Positions 1 to 7,510 of a DNA stretch of 11,883 nt are shown one piece after another. The notes below the pieces were generated by a model. That model saw nothing but the letters and a program-made list of their open reading frames with translations, did no database searches and was not told where the DNA came from. Source of the stretch: Candidatus Sungbacteria bacterium RIFCSPLOWO2_01_FULL_47_10 (GTDB lineage: Bacteria; Patescibacteriota; Minisyncoccia; Sungbacterales; GWA2-42-14); NCBI GenBank assembly GCA_001820675.1, contig MHQO01000006.1, positions 1-11,883 on the forward strand, in the 5' to 3' direction. The number at the start of each line of letters is the position of its first letter. Position 1 is the stretch's first letter. The translations under genes and the position numbers were made by a program.

Positions 1-249
1 TTCATCGGTTGCGAGAATAATTTTATCCGCTTTGGCGGCCCACACTTTCAGTTTTTTAACCGTCGGCTGAGACTTTCGCGATATGACATAATTCGGCTCA
101 AAGTCGTTATTCACGTCAACGCCGAGTTTATATGACGGCAGATCGCGGATATGCCCATAGCTTGACTCAATTATAAAATCGTCCCCGAGGAATCGGGAAA
201 TTGTCTTTGCTTTCGTCGGACTTTCTACGATAACAAGACTTTTTGACAA
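1..249 (-). CDS. topA: DNA topoisomerase I, N-terminal part (cut by window edge)
   Basis: Type IA topoisomerase that relaxes negatively supercoiled DNA in the cytoplasm. Only the first 83 codons are in the window. They read as the start of the Toprim domain: residues 4-13 give [10 protein letters not shown], including the invariant Toprim glutamate (VESPTKAK), followed by [17 protein letters not shown] and FEPNYVI, and ending in ATDE just before the DxD metal motif. All of this is standard for TopA. There is no ATG in the frame. A TGA stop lies upstream at 286-288, and the TTG at 247-249 gives [11 protein letters not shown], the normal distance to the first motif, so TTG is chosen as start. 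No clear Shine-Dalgarno sequence precedes it. It follows dprA on the same strand after 107 bases, a common bacterial neighbourhood. A cluster of inverted repeats fills that gap and may control it. Confidence 0.93.
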   Translation of the reverse strand, partial: MSKSLVIVESPTKAKTISRFLGDDFIIESSYGHIRDLPSYKLGVDVNNDFEPNYVISRKSQPTVKKLKVWAAKADKIILATDE

Positions 250-260
250 AACAATGTGAC

Positions 261-357
261 GCCAATCTACGAACCTAATGCCAATTCAACGAATTGTAAA
301 TAATGATATCGTACCCGCAATTCGTAGGTTGGCATAAAATTTGCATCGTATTGGCAT
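261..357. repeat. Four-copy repeat cluster between dprA and topA, two copies in each orientation
   Basis: The motif ATGCCAA-(1 to 4 bases)-ACGAA occurs four times. On the plus strand, 261-273 (GCCAATCTACGAA) and 278-296 (ATGCCAATTCAACGAATTG) are in one orientation. 318-335 (CAATTCGTAGGTTGGCAT) and 346-357 (TCGTATTGGCAT) are in the other. The copy at 318-335 can pair with 278-296 (8 bp plus 7 bp around a 3x4 internal loop) or with 261-273 (12 of 13 positions), so in RNA these would be mutually exclusive hairpins. As DNA they could be half-sites for a dimeric regulator. The cluster starts 12 bases upstream of the topA TTG and ends at the dprA stop, so control of topA is the natural guess. No known regulator site is recognised. 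Confidence 0.75.
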
Positions 358-1229
358 CATATTTTACTCCACTGGTCTGCGCCTGTTTTTTTCACCAATC
401 CTTTCAATTCTAACACAGTAAGCGCGGAAAGGATACCCGATGTTGAAAACTCGGTTTCGCCTTTAATCTCGTGGACGCTCCGCGGTTCGTCCGAAAGGAG
501 TGTTAAAATAATTTTTTCTTCGCGCCCGACGGCCTCATCGCGTTTTTCCGTTTCGAGATTTTTCATGACCGGTACGGAAAGTTCTTCTAAAATATCATCC
601 GCCGCCGTTACGGCCTTCGCTCCTTTTTTGATAAGCATGTGGGGTCCGCACGAATTCAGGGAAAAAATGGATCCTGGAACAGCGAACACTTCGCGGTTTT
701 GCTCAAGGGCGAGGCGCGCCGTAATGAGCGCGCCCGATTTTTCTTTTGCCTCGACAACAAGCGTTCCGAGCGAAAGTCCCGCGATAATTCTATTTCGTTC
801 CGGAAAATGATGCGGAAGGCCGGGGGCTCCTTCGGGATATTCCGATATGACCGCGCCGCCCGACGAGACGATTTTATCCGCGAGATTTTTATTCTGCGGC
901 GGAAATATCGAGCCATGATCAATTCCGCTTCCGAGGACCGCAATAGTTCGCAGGCCATTTTTGACCGCTTCGGAATGCGCGACCGTGTCGATGCCGGACG
1001 CAAGTCCGCTGACGATCGTGAGACGCGAAGACCGCGAAAGTCCCCGGATGATCTTTTCCGCCGTTTCTACTCCATAGCGGGTCGGTTTTCGCGTTCCGAC
1101 AATCGAAAGGCAGTGCTCTTCCTTTCGGAGTTCTCCTCTTACATATAATTGCCGGGGGCAGGAGGGAATTTCGGTAAGAAGGCGCGGAAAATTCTTATCT
1201 TTTTTCGAAAATATGGAAACGTCAGACAT
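357..1229 (-). CDS. dprA: DNA-processing protein DprA (Smf)
   Basis: DprA binds incoming single-stranded DNA during natural transformation and loads RecA on it. The 290-residue product has the Rossmann-like core at about residues 10-215: SIVGTRKPTRYG near 43-54, IVSGLASGIDTVAH, a LGSGID nucleotide-loop segment, FPERNRIIAGLS, SGALITA, EQNREVFAVPGS and GPHMLIKKGAKAV. All are hallmark DprA blocks. The last 70 residues (IILTLLSDEPRSVHEI... ILSALTVLELKGLVKK) match the winged-helix C-terminal domain. Length is at the short end of the family because the N-terminal SAM-type domain is absent, which is frequent. The ATG at 1227-1229 has no Shine-Dalgarno sequence, but a promoter lies right next to it, pointing to leaderless translation. 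It is transcribed away from moxR and toward topA. Confidence 0.96.
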   Translation of the reverse strand: MSDVSIFSKKDKNFPRLLTEIPSCPRQLYVRGELRKEEHCLSIVGTRKPTRYGVETAEKIIRGLSRSSRLTIVSGLASGIDTVAHSEAVKNGLRTIAVLGSGIDHGSIFPPQNKNLADKIVSSGGAVISEYPEGAPGLPHHFPERNRIIAGLSLGTLVVEAKEKSGALITARLALEQNREVFAVPGSIFSLNSCGPHMLIKKGAKAVTAADDILEELSVPVMKNLETEKRDEAVGREEKIILTLLSDEPRSVHEIKGETEFSTSGILSALTVLELKGLVKKTGADQWSKI

Positions 1230-1237
1230 TAATGAGC

Positions 1238-1266
1238 ACTATACGCGGCTCTTTTTATTTTTGCAA
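1238..1266 (-). promoter_or_regulatory. dprA promoter, probably giving a leaderless mRNA
   Basis: Reading the minus strand, TTGCAA (1266-1261), a 17-base spacer and TATAGT (1243-1238) make a good sigma-70-type promoter. The predicted start point about seven bases downstream (near 1231) is at or within two bases of the dprA ATG at 1229. That fits the missing Shine-Dalgarno sequence. This is motif reading by eye; no transcript data. Confidence 0.65.
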
Positions 1267-1273
1267 GCGAGGG

Positions 1274-1302
1274 TTGCGCGTTTCCGATTTTTGTGGTACA
1301 TA
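1274..1302 (+). promoter_or_regulatory. moxR operon promoter, divergent from the dprA promoter
   Basis: TTGCGC (1274-1279), a 17-base spacer and TACATA (1297-1302) form a plausible sigma-70-type promoter. Its -35 box lies only seven bases from the dprA -35 box on the other strand, so the two promoters are back to back. Transcription would start near 1309, leaving a leader of about 29 bases before the chosen moxR ATG. The match is moderate. Confidence 0.45.
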
Positions 1303-1337
1303 TCGGGCATGGTACGTTGACAACAAAAGGCCTGATC

Positions 1338-2555
1338 ATGCCGAAAATAACGGAAAAAAAGGATGTAACGAAATACCGTGCCATGGAGAGCGATTCTCGG
1401 CTCCACGAGCGCCACCGCAAGGTTTTGAAGCAGGTAAATGATATTCTCGAGGGTATTCGCCAGGTCGTGGTTGGCAACGCGCTTGAGCGCATTGCTTCAG
1501 CCGTCGTGGTTGGTCTTTTTTCTCTCGGCGACTCAAGCCCGGGATTCGTAAAAAAGATAAAAAAGCAGGTTCGGGGTGAAATCGTTATCGAACAAATTCG
1601 CGTCGAGCCGTCAAAGCTCGCAGGACACATTCTTTTGAAAGGTCCCCCGGGAGGAGGAAAAACTCTCATGGGCAAAACGCTTGCTTCTCTCACAGATTTG
1701 CTTTTCGGAAGAATTCAGATGACACCCGACAAAACGCCCCGTGATATTACGGTGCGCAGGGTGCAGGAAGGTGAAGAGGTATTTACATATTACGGCCCCA
1801 TCTTCAGCAACATTCTTCTTGCGGATGAGATCAATCGCGCGACTCCGAAGACGCAGTCAGCGCTTCTTGAGGCGATGAGCGAAGGGGCCGTGACGTATGA
1901 AGAGGCAGGCAATACGATTACGCGCCAGCTCGATAATCCGTTTCATGTAACGGGCACGCTGAATCCGGTCGAGAAGGGCGAGGGAACGTATAATCTTCCC
2001 GCGGCCCAGCTCGACAGGTTCATGTTTCAGATCCTTTTTGAACTTCCTGACGCGGAAACAATCGACGCGGTTCTCGAACTTACCGAAGCGCATGAAAAAA
2101 TGGTAATTGGGCCGGTTACGGATCTTGCGTCAGTTCTTGATGCGCGCGATTTCATCCGGAACGAAATTGAAGTTCCGAAAAACGTGAAGCGGTATATTCG
2201 CCGCCTGATTATGGCGACCTACGACCCATTCACGTTTAAGGAGATTTTTCCGGAATTGAAAGAGAAGCTCGGCGGACAGCCGCTTGTGCTTCTTCCGCCG
2301 AATTCCCGGGCGGCCATGCATTTGCAGAACGCCGCAAAGACGATCGCGTGTTTCAGCGGCGAGCGCGTGGTTGATTCATATCACGTCCAGAAGAGGTTTT
2401 TTGAAATCGTAAATCACCGGTTCATCCTGAATGACAACCTAAGACCACTCTACGATGAATTCGGGGGGCCAGAAGGATTTATTAAGGCGCTGATTACCGG
2501 AGATCGGGTGACCGGACGAAAAGGTCTTTTGCAGGTCGTTCCGGTAGACGAGTAG
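1338..2555 (+). CDS. MoxR-family AAA+ ATPase
   Basis: Cytosolic AAA+ ATPase of the MoxR family, chaperone-like proteins that work with DUF58 and vWA proteins. With the ATG at 1338 the product has 405 residues. Walker A is GPPGGGKT (about 102-109), Walker B LLADEINRA (about 160-168), then PKTQSALLEAM. Sensor 1 is TLNPVE with the following GTYNLPAAQLDRF, whose arginine is the likely finger. The C-terminal lid carries PPNSRA in place of the usual ASPRA. The start is chosen because AAAAGG (1325-1330) sits seven bases upstream; the open frame extends to a GTG at 1293 that overlaps the promoter. The segment between the first helix (VVVGNALERIASAVVVGLF) and Walker A is roughly 30-40 residues longer than usual and basic (KKIKKQVRGE). 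The DUF58 gene follows after four bases, so the two are cotranscribed. Confidence 0.93.
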   Translation: MPKITEKKDVTKYRAMESDSRLHERHRKVLKQVNDILEGIRQVVVGNALERIASAVVVGLFSLGDSSPGFVKKIKKQVRGEIVIEQIRVEPSKLAGHILLKGPPGGGKTLMGKTLASLTDLLFGRIQMTPDKTPRDITVRRVQEGEEVFTYYGPIFSNILLADEINRATPKTQSALLEAMSEGAVTYEEAGNTITRQLDNPFHVTGTLNPVEKGEGTYNLPAAQLDRFMFQILFELPDAETIDAVLELTEAHEKMVIGPVTDLASVLDARDFIRNEIEVPKNVKRYIRRLIMATYDPFTFKEIFPELKEKLGGQPLVLLPPNSRAAMHLQNAAKTIACFSGERVVDSYHVQKRFFEIVNHRFILNDNLRPLYDEFGGPEGFIKALITGDRVTGRKGLLQVVPVDE

Positions 2556-2559
2556 AACC

Positions 2560-3507
2560 ATGGTTCGACTTACGCCGGAAGAACTTTTGAAATTTGTGAG
2601 GGTTTTTTCCGTTTCTGACCCGGCATTCCGGGTATGGACGCTTACATTCGGCGAGCATAAGTCAAAACAAGTCGGCGAAGGGATTGAATTTAAAGAGTTC
2701 CGGCCGTATGAGCCGGGCGAAGATATCGTGAATTTGGATATTGATGCTTCGCTTCAGGAAGGCGAGCCGACGGTACGGGAAAATCTTTCCGAAGAGAAAG
2801 TGCGATATGCGGTCATTCTTGACGATTCGTGTTCTCTGCGGAGCTACGGCATGCGTGATGCAGCGCTTTTGTCGCTGGGCTGTTTCCTTGCATCAGCCGT
2901 GAAGGGAAAGGACTCGGCACAGGCGATTGTCATTCGGGGAGAGTCAAATGTTTTTGTCTCCCCGAAACTTTACAGCGTGGATGACGTTATGGCCCTGCTT
3001 CTCGAATTGCACCGCCTGCCGGTTGTGCGCGACCGGACACCGAGCACGCTTCATACCTGCTCGAGCATTTCGTCACGAACAATATCGCTGGCGAATACCC
3101 GCGTGCTTTTCATGTCGGATTTCTTTTTTGAAGATGTGCGGGCGGTGTATGACCGGCGGATTCGCGCGATGATCCTGGAAGGTCGCGATGTTTTATGGCG
3201 CGCTGTCGGCAGTACGTATGCGGGCGGTGTTGCGTCCACCGAGCTTAGGTTTTTGGGAATTTCACCGGACTGGGGCATGTTTGAAAATCTCCGGTCGCAC
3301 ATTCATTATCAAGATTCGGAAGATTCGTCGGTTGGCGTTACGCATTTTACGAGAAAAAAAGCTCGCGCCTTCGTACAGCGGCACCATGAGCGTGAAGCGC
3401 TTCTTGCGGCATCCGCGCGCTTGTGCGGTGTTCCAATGGCATGGGTGCATTCGACGACTCCGGAAAAAGTGATTCAGGATCTCAAAAAAGGATTTGTCAT
3501 TTTATAA
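2560..3507 (+). CDS. DUF58 family protein (MoxR partner)
   Basis: A 315-residue protein with the DUF58 signature at about residues 39-80: GEGIEFKEFRPYEPGEDIVNL, then DIDAS and VRENLSEE. The usual RxIDW is changed to VNLDID, so the tryptophan is missing. Residues 88-92 read DDSCS, a DxSxS arrangement like the vWA metal site, and VLFMSDFFFED resembles the later acidic strand. This agrees with the known vWA-like fold of this family. There is no signal peptide or membrane segment, so it should be cytosolic, unlike many DUF58 proteins that carry N-terminal helices. It starts four bases after the moxR stop with only a weak upstream ribosome site, so translation is probably coupled. In characterised systems such proteins are encoded beside MoxR and vWA proteins; the exact role here is inferred from context. 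Confidence 0.88.
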   Translation: MVRLTPEELLKFVRVFSVSDPAFRVWTLTFGEHKSKQVGEGIEFKEFRPYEPGEDIVNLDIDASLQEGEPTVRENLSEEKVRYAVILDDSCSLRSYGMRDAALLSLGCFLASAVKGKDSAQAIVIRGESNVFVSPKLYSVDDVMALLLELHRLPVVRDRTPSTLHTCSSISSRTISLANTRVLFMSDFFFEDVRAVYDRRIRAMILEGRDVLWRAVGSTYAGGVASTELRFLGISPDWGMFENLRSHIHYQDSEDSSVGVTHFTRKKARAFVQRHHEREALLAASARLCGVPMAWVHSTTPEKVIQDLKKGFVIL

Positions 3508-3532
3508 ATGTTCGTTATTGTATTCATGGTAT

Positions 3533-3556
3533 AGCCCGGTTTTCACCGGGCTTTTG
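3533..3556 (+). terminator. Rho-independent terminator after the moxR-DUF58 unit
   Basis: AGCCCGGT (3533-3540), loop TTTC, ACCGGGCT (3545-3552), then TTTG. This is a perfect 8-bp GC-rich stem with a short T-run, 26 bases after the DUF58 stop. It separates the first unit from the BatD-like unit. Confidence 0.85.
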
Positions 3557-3648
3557 AAATATATACAGAATCAGGCGGCCGCAAAACAAGGGTGTATTGC
3601 CCTGCGATTTCCCCTTCTCGAAACTCTCCGCAAACCCTCCGCGAACTA

Positions 3649-3676
3649 TTGACAAATTAAGAAAAAGAGTTACTTT
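3649..3676 (+). promoter_or_regulatory. Promoter of the BatD-like/vWA/TPR unit
   Basis: A perfect TTGACA (3649-3654) with TACTTT (3671-3676) at a 16-base spacing gives a start near 3683 and a leader of about 30 bases. A second TTGACA at 3689-3694 has no -10 partner and belongs to a leader motif shared with two other genes here. The stretch 3557-3648 between terminator and promoter holds nothing recognisable. Confidence 0.6.
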
Positions 3677-3714
3677 TAAGCAAGAACATTGACATAACAA
3701 ACGGAGTGACTGCT

Positions 3715-5427
3715 ATGAATGGTCGGGTGAGGGCGCTTCTGATTATCGCCCTTTTTGGTCTATGCACGGCTTTTTTCGGTATTGTACCCGTAGGCGCTCA
3801 AGACGATCTTGGTCCGTCGTCGGTTACAAAGCCTTCATGGAGATATTATGAAGGGCTTGATTTCCAGATCTGGGACAAGTCCGGTTCCCGCGTCATCTTA
3901 TCGCTTTATCCGAAAGCGATCGTCCTTATGACTCCGTATGCGGAGGGCCAGGAACCGTTTACCGCGTTTTTGGAGCGCATGAAGTTTACACCGGAACATG
4001 GAGTGAGCGTTTCCCGGCTGGATACGTTTTACGGAATATCGGAGGCGAACGCTCCGATCAAAAATGCGAGATTTTATGTGGTCACTTTTTCGGAGGCGCA
4101 GGGTGGCATTATCACGATTTTGAATAACGTCTTTGACGAAAAAAATATCGTGACCGATGTCTATCCGGTATTCGCGCTTGACGGAGATCTCGTGTTTCCC
4201 GCGGCTGTCTGGATAAAATCGAAGGCACTTTCCAGTTTTCAACAGGAACTCGTGACATACAGATTCAGCAAGGTCCACTATACGACTGCGTGGTCGCTAA
4301 ATAGTAGTCCTCCCGCAGGAGTGCCGAACGGCGCCCTGCTGTTGGTGCCCATGCTCCCGCGGCTTCGCGAAGAAGAGATGAATACGCTTCGATTGAGCCG
4401 ACTCTTTTCGGAAGATGTTCTTACCCAATGGGCATATCCCGACTTTATTTCCATCAGGCCGCTGGTTCGCGCATTCGCCGAGTCTTCGGGATTATCGGGC
4501 GTTCTCGGTGAGCGGCTCAAGGTTACCTACTCGGTCGTGTATGATCCGAAACGCGCAGTCGTCGATGTTGATGCTGTCAAAAATATTTCTCAGGAAGCAT
4601 TCCTGCCGAAAGATTTTTCCCCGGATCTTTTCCGTTCTGAAAACGTCTCGGTTGCCGCAAAAGAGGGACTGGTGACGTTTTCGACCGAAGTCAGGCTCTA
4701 TCGGCCCGGCGCATTTACGCTTTCTTCGCCCAAGCTTTTTTACGGAATAAAAGGAGCATCTTCGAACATCCCGCCCGTCCTTATTCCGTTTCCGGAAATT
4801 CGTATCGAGATAATGCCTCTTCTCTTGAAAAACAAGAGCGGCGAGCCGCTTGTTGCAGATATTTATGGATGGAAGCACATGCCTCCTCCGGCCGCTATTG
4901 CGCCGGAAGAGCCAAGGGAGACGGCATACCCGAAAACTGATATCCGTTTTTGGACCCGCACCGCCCTCGAACGCATACCGTCCGCGGCGACATATACAAA
5001 GAGAATCGGTATCGTATTCGTGTCGGTATCCGGCGCCTTGTTTCTGGGTTTTGTGTTTGTGAGCGTCGGCTCGTATGTGTCGCGCCAAAACGCGAGCACT
5101 CGAAAAGCGCTCAAAAACGACGCGCGCCGTCTGGTGCGCGCAATCGACCGGGGAATGACGGACGACGAAGCGTTTCGCGCATTCATGCGATCGCTTAAGG
5201 CCGATCTTCGTTCGGTCTTCGGGGTTGACGCGGGTGTTTCAGCCAAGCTCATTGCGGAGTCCGCGCCCGAACGACTTCGTCCGGCTATTTCCGGCGTTCT
5301 TGCCGAAGCGGCAGCGCTTTCTCCGGAAAAAATATCACGAAACGATGTTGTCAATATCCTGTCTGCCGTAAAAAGTCTGCGGCGCAAACAGTGGTTTGCA
5401 AAAAAAATTCCTTATTTTTTTGCGTAA
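3715..5427 (+). CDS. Secreted, membrane-anchored BatD-like protein
   Basis: Product of 570 residues. ATG 3715 is chosen over an in-frame GTG at 3706 because GGAG (3703-3706) lies eight bases before it. Residues 1-28 form a signal peptide (basic start, hydrophobic run, cleavage plausible after VGA). Residues about 30-425 are an extracytoplasmic, beta-rich region, including TYSVVYDPKRAVVDVDAV near 271-288. A single membrane helix lies at about 430-455 (IGIVFVSVSGALFLGFVFVS). The last 110 residues are a cytoplasmic helical domain with the pattern FRAFMRSLKADLRSVFGV ... LRPAISGVLAEAAALSPEKI ... VVNILSAVKSLRR. That pattern resembles the C-terminal region of BatD/DUF4381-type proteins. Topology and place before a BatA-like gene support a BatD-like role, but the ectodomain is not recognised by motif. 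Confidence 0.72.
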   Translation: MNGRVRALLIIALFGLCTAFFGIVPVGAQDDLGPSSVTKPSWRYYEGLDFQIWDKSGSRVILSLYPKAIVLMTPYAEGQEPFTAFLERMKFTPEHGVSVSRLDTFYGISEANAPIKNARFYVVTFSEAQGGIITILNNVFDEKNIVTDVYPVFALDGDLVFPAAVWIKSKALSSFQQELVTYRFSKVHYTTAWSLNSSPPAGVPNGALLLVPMLPRLREEEMNTLRLSRLFSEDVLTQWAYPDFISIRPLVRAFAESSGLSGVLGERLKVTYSVVYDPKRAVVDVDAVKNISQEAFLPKDFSPDLFRSENVSVAAKEGLVTFSTEVRLYRPGAFTLSSPKLFYGIKGASSNIPPVLIPFPEIRIEIMPLLLKNKSGEPLVADIYGWKHMPPPAAIAPEEPRETAYPKTDIRFWTRTALERIPSAATYTKRIGIVFVSVSGALFLGFVFVSVGSYVSRQNASTRKALKNDARRLVRAIDRGMTDDEAFRAFMRSLKADLRSVFGVDAGVSAKLIAESAPERLRPAISGVLAEAAALSPEKISRNDVVNILSAVKSLRRKQWFAKKIPYFFA

Positions 5428-5454
5428 CACTACCGGCCGAAAGGAGGGGCACCC

Positions 5455-6603
5455 ATGGGCGTTGCTGACATTGTTCGCGGCGTGTCTCGCCCGGATACGC
5501 CGTGGGCACTGGTTCTTATCCCGATTATCATTCTTCTCCTTCTTATGCGGAAGAAAAGATATTTTTCGATTCCATCGCGCCATGTGTTTGAGATCGAACG
5601 CATCTCGCGCGCGCGGAGGGCATTTCTCTTTGCCCTTCGCGCGCTTCCATCTTTACTTGTTGTTCTCGGCATAATCCTTGCGGTTCTCGCATTTGCGGGG
5701 CCTCAAAGCGTTGGAATGGTTTCGCGGGAAGTTGCGGTTGAAGGAAGGGTCATGGTGGTTATAAATGACGTTTCGGGAAGCATGGCCGGCAGTAACATGA
5801 CCGTTTTGCAATCCGCGAACAACGCCCTCCTAAAAGAGTTTTGTACAAAGGACGGAAACGAGGAATCTTCCGTTCTGGTCGGGTTGGTAACATTCGATGA
5901 CGAAGCTTCGGTCCGCGCGCACCTCTTTAAAGATTGCGGCGTGATTGAACGAAGAGTTTCGGCCCTTGAGACGGGAGGATCGACATCTATTGAACGGGGC
6001 TTGTGGGCAGGCATCCTGTTGATTCTCAATGGTGTTGACAGGGGAGATCTTGTGCCCGCAAAGGAACTCCTGGAAATACAGGCATCCCTTGCGGAGCGGT
6101 TTCCAAAATTTCCTTCCCGAAGAAAGGAGTTTTGCGGGAAATACCAGGGCTTATCGATTGCGCTCTTTACCGACGGTGACTTTCCGCACGTATTTAGGGA
6201 CAGGGACTCGGCTTTGGAAAATACCCAATTCAACAGAGCGTATGAAAACAACATAAACCCCTTTCACGTGATTGATATCGCGCATGCGCTTTGCATCAGG
6301 ACCTATTTTTGGAGCGTACAAGGAATTTTGCCTGCATATCGTGAGGCATTTACCACTCCTCCGGGAATGGGAGCGGCAACGGAGGTTGGCGGCATGTCGG
6401 GAGAGCGCCTTTCACTGCTCTATCGAAATGTTGCAAAAATCGAGCGGGGACGGCGAGTCATGAAACTTTTTGTTTCCCAAAATCCTCTCCGAAGACTCTA
6501 TATCACATGGGCGATTATTCTGGTTTCATCCGGAGCGTTCGCGTCCGTAATTCCGTATTGTGCGTCAATAACCGCCCACAGAGAGGAGGGAGACGAGCGA
6601 TGA
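5455..6603 (+). CDS. BatA-like membrane vWA-domain protein
   Basis: Membrane protein of 382 residues with the BatA layout: hydrophobic helices at about 17-31 and 59-81, an extracytoplasmic vWA domain at about 98-330, and a C-terminal helix at about 349-366. The vWA metal-ion (MIDAS) site is complete: DVSGS at 105-109, the threonine in GGSTSIE (177), and the aspartate in LFTDGD (240). It is therefore likely to bind a divalent cation and a protein ligand. The stretch between the second and third metal motifs (about 190-230, DRGDLVPAKELLEIQASL...) looks longer than usual. A strong ribosome site AAGGAGG (5441-5447) sits seven bases before the ATG. Its stop overlaps the start of the next gene by four bases (ATGA), so the two are translationally coupled. 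Confidence 0.9.
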   Translation: MGVADIVRGVSRPDTPWALVLIPIIILLLLMRKKRYFSIPSRHVFEIERISRARRAFLFALRALPSLLVVLGIILAVLAFAGPQSVGMVSREVAVEGRVMVVINDVSGSMAGSNMTVLQSANNALLKEFCTKDGNEESSVLVGLVTFDDEASVRAHLFKDCGVIERRVSALETGGSTSIERGLWAGILLILNGVDRGDLVPAKELLEIQASLAERFPKFPSRRKEFCGKYQGLSIALFTDGDFPHVFRDRDSALENTQFNRAYENNINPFHVIDIAHALCIRTYFWSVQGILPAYREAFTTPPGMGAATEVGGMSGERLSLLYRNVAKIERGRRVMKLFVSQNPLRRLYITWAIILVSSGAFASVIPYCASITAHREEGDER

Positions 6604-7349
6604 AAAAGTATTTCGCGGGCATTCTCGTGATCGCGTGTGTCGGTGCGTGGCTTTGGGTGCTCGGCTCTTTTGTCGAGGTGTGGAACCGCGAAGCCGAAAA
6701 TACGTTTGCCGCAAAAAAAGCGCATTATGTCCGGGAGGTTGAAAGGGCCGTGGGCGTTTCCCAAAAACTTGAAGAAATTGACCTGACTCTCGCGGAAAAC
6801 CGTTTGGCTGAAGCAGGGTCTCTTATTGAAGCGTTTGAAACGATTGCGCCCAAAGAACTTCTTCCGGATATTGAGTATCGAAGGTCGCGGCGTGCGTATC
6901 AGGCATGCACGGCGGGAATACGGGAGTTTATCTTCTTTGCGGGGGAACTTAGGGGGAACGAAATGGGGGCAAGCCGCGATGAGGCATCCAAGCACTGCGA
7001 GGACGCGGAACGCTTCCTGAAAAAAGCCGCATTTTCCAAATCCGACCCGAGAAGTTTTTACGCATTGTACGGCCTCGGCAATATTTCCGTGCGCAAGGCG
7101 ATGCTTGCGGCATCCCAGGATGCGCGAACGCAGGCGCCCCAACAAGCGCTTCGATCATATGTTGAAGCGCTTGAAGCGAAGAGCGATTATGAAACGCGGA
7201 TAAATCTTGAGTTGCTGCTTATGCTGAATTCAAAACTCGAATCGAATGATTCGGGAAAGAATTCACGGCCGCTTAATCCGAAAGATTTTAACCTAAAAAT
7301 TCCGATGCCCGGGGCATCGGCAGATCTTCCGTCAAAAGGAAGAATCTGA
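6600..7349 (+). CDS. BatC/TPR-like membrane-anchored protein
   Basis: A 249-residue protein with an N-terminal signal anchor (about residues 4-22, FAGILVIACVGAWLWVLGSF) and an otherwise soluble, helix-rich region. The middle is charged and coiled-coil-like (EVERAVGVSQKLEEIDLTLAE). The stretch ALYGLGNISVRKAML ... ALRSYVEALEAKSDYETRINLELLLML near 160-215 has the look of tetratricopeptide repeats. YETRINLELLL in particular resembles BatC-type proteins, where a TPR helix pair follows the vWA gene. The tail (PLNPKDFNLKIPMPGASADLPSKGRI) is proline-rich and probably unstructured. AGGAGGG (6584-6590) precedes the ATG, which overlaps the previous stop. It is the last gene of its unit. The family call rests on short motifs and context. 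Confidence 0.7.
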   Translation: MKKYFAGILVIACVGAWLWVLGSFVEVWNREAENTFAAKKAHYVREVERAVGVSQKLEEIDLTLAENRLAEAGSLIEAFETIAPKELLPDIEYRRSRRAYQACTAGIREFIFFAGELRGNEMGASRDEASKHCEDAERFLKKAAFSKSDPRSFYALYGLGNISVRKAMLAASQDARTQAPQQALRSYVEALEAKSDYETRINLELLLMLNSKLESNDSGKNSRPLNPKDFNLKIPMPGASADLPSKGRI

Positions 7350-7380
7350 TCTCCAAAATCAGTTTTGGGGCAAAACATAT

Positions 7381-7416
7381 TCCCGCACGCGCATGATCGC
7401 ACTGCGGGATTTTTTA
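7381..7416 (+). terminator. Rho-independent terminator after the BatD/BatA/TPR-like unit
   Basis: TCCCGCA (7381-7387) pairs with TGCGGGA (7403-7409), followed by six Ts. The 15-base loop contains a further GCG/CGC pairing around CATGAT. A second small hairpin, CCAAAA-TCAG-TTTTGG (7353-7368), lies between it and the gene's stop. Confidence 0.85.
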
Positions 7417-7421
7417 TTTAT

Positions 7422-7441
7422 CCGCGTGATACCGCGTGATA
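7422..7441. repeat. Tandem 10-bp repeat upstream of the second vWA gene
   Basis: CCGCGTGATA occurs twice back to back (7422-7431 and 7432-7441), followed by CCGG. It ends six bases before the -35 box of the next promoter, a position where an activator could bind. With only two copies it may equally be a chance duplication. Confidence 0.6.
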
Positions 7442-7447
7442 CCGGAC

Positions 7448-7476
7448 TTGACATACGCTTCTTTTTTTTGTACTGC
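7448..7476 (+). promoter_or_regulatory. Promoter of the BatB-like vWA gene
   Basis: TTGACA (7448-7453) is perfect. At 17 bases the -10 would be TACTGC (7471-7476), a weak match; GATATA a little further on (7480-7485) is too far for normal spacing. The preceding terminator and the good -35 box support a separate transcription start for this gene. Confidence 0.5.
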
Positions 7477-7510
7477 TGGGATATACCATTTCGGGCAAGG
7501 AGGATTATAT

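Noticed and set aside
639-1148. A 169-codon open frame on the plus strand opposite dprA.
   Set aside because: It is antisense to a clearly conserved gene and its translation shows no family motif; likewise the long minus-strand frames opposite moxR, the BatD-like gene, the vWA genes and the S41 gene.
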